From Tubiluchus corallicola (lineage: Eukaryota > Priapulida > Priapulimorpha > Priapulimorphida > Tubiluchidae): DNA of 64,000 nt. A model generated the notes under the pieces. It did not search any database. It saw nothing but the letters and a program-made list of their open reading frames with translations, and was not told the origin of the DNA. The position numbers and the translations under genes were made by a program. Positions 63,136 to 64,000 of the stretch are shown piece by piece. How positions within the stretch are numbered: position 1 is the first letter of the stretch; each line of letters opens with the position of its first letter. The stretch covers positions 436,001 through 500,000 of the forward strand of contig JAQGDQ010000039.1 of the NCBI GenBank assembly GCA_030141605.1. The letters run 5' to 3'.

Positions 63136-63642
63136 CCAATGATCATCAAGCCAACCACTCTTATCGTTATACAATAAATAAAAAACATTTTATTTATGCA
63201 TTTCTATGTTATACTGTTATTTCTATGCAATTAAATGTGGATTTCTAGCACACTTGGTGCCAATCTTTTTTGTTTGCTTTGACAGCTTAAGCTGTTTTAT
63301 GAACATTATAATACCAGTTAAAGTTGTAAACTATGAATAGAGAAAACTAGTTTTGAAATTCCAAGTCTTCCTCTCATTTTCCATAGTAACAGAAGATAGT
63401 AACATGCAAACTCTTTTCTATTTCGGCATGAATTTATAAACGCTTTAAAGATATTACCTATTGCCAAAGCAAGTTTTGGAAAGAGGAGAGAAGTAGGAGT
63501 ACTACAATCCAAATGAAAAATGCTCGGTTAAGGTGAATGATTCTCAGTTAGCAAAAGGTCTTAATAATTAAGCATTAGTGAAGTGAATGAATAAACTGAA
63601 AACCAAACGTCGCATTTTGATCAGAAGTACTGCTGACAAGCC

Positions 63643-63775
63643 TCTGGCATAATGCAGTGTCTAGTTTTTTTGCTGGACTACTGCTGATTTTACCTGTTTG
63701 AAGGGCAGATTTTTTTATTTTAGGATTCTGACTGCCCGATATATACAACAGATGTGATAGGTATATGGTGATATT
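63643..63775. repeat. Dispersed repeat, copy 2
   Basis: Matches 30394-30518: CTGGCATAATGCAGTGTCTAG, a TTTTTTGCTGGACTACTGCTG stretch and CTGCCCGATATAT. The upstream GC-richer block of copy 1 is not obvious here. Confidence 0.7.
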
Positions 63776-64000
63776 TTGTATGTTTAGTTACGTTGCGTAT
63801 GCTGAAGAAGACCTTTGCCGTTACAGTTGAGGATAAGGGTTAAGCTGATAAACATCTTCAATCTTCTTTGGTTTCTATATATCGTGGACTGTGTCAAACT
63901 ATGTTGGTATTCACTTGAAATCACCAAGGAAATCAAAGGTCAGAACAAAAATGTAGAAATTATGTTGAAAAACAAGACAATTACAAATCAACGTTGCGGC

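Larger units (their letters stand above)
60774..64000. other. Region upstream of BORCS7
   Basis: It should hold the BORCS7 promoter and any 5' leader exon, but none could be fixed. It contains a Tigger-like element (61113-61517), a tail-to-tail pair of retroelement ends (62880-63135) and copy 2 of a dispersed repeat (63643-63775). Short open frames here match nothing known to me. Confidence 0.5.

Noticed and set aside
1-64000. CRISPR array, prophage, bacterial operon or riboswitch
   Set aside because: All well-supported genes are spliced animal genes; the tandem repeats found lack spacer-repeat structure.

Overview
The window reads as nuclear DNA of an invertebrate animal. It is AT-rich and its protein-coding genes are split by many introns of about 0.1 to 3 kb with GT-AG borders. 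The spaces are full of short DNA-transposon relics (pogo/Tigger-like and hAT-like), a dead non-LTR retrotransposon and simple repeats. The gene set (mind bomb, SNX1/2, UBE2Q, BORCS7, KGD4) is animal. I cannot name the phylum; no bacterial, viral or organellar gene was seen.

Five genes were rebuilt exon by exon, with reading phase checked across every junction. (1) 1-15235, plus strand: the 3' three quarters of a mind bomb E3 ubiquitin ligase, MIB2-like (16 exons; 5' end outside the window). (2) 21109-32920, minus strand: a complete SNX1/SNX2 retromer sorting nexin (13 coding exons, 549 aa), with a 21-nt microexon and a GC-AG intron. (3) 35142-47555, plus strand: a complete ubiquitin-conjugating enzyme UBE2Q (12 exons, 364 aa). 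(4) 51122-56018, minus strand: a 94-aa KGD4/MRPS36 homologue in four coding exons, two of them tiny. (5) 57646-60773, minus strand: BORCS7, a subunit of the lysosome-positioning BORC complex (five coding exons, 114 aa if the start is right).

Genes 1 and 2 converge, 2 and 3 are head to head, 3 and 4 converge, and 4 and 5 are in tandem. The convergent gaps (15.3-21.1 kb and 47.6-51.1 kb) and several introns hold the mobile elements. One pogo-like element is interrupted by a hAT-like element, which gives a relative age. A two-copy inverted-repeat family carries the perfect palindrome GTCACGTGAC in both copies.

Four of the five products act in ubiquitin signalling or endosome/lysosome traffic: MIB2 (E3 for Notch ligands), UBE2Q (E2), SNX1/2 (tubule-forming sorting nexin) and BORCS7 (lysosome transport). 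KGD4 belongs to mitochondrial 2-oxoglutarate dehydrogenase. The grouping may be chance; nothing in the sequence shows shared control beyond the SNX/UBE2Q head-to-head arrangement.
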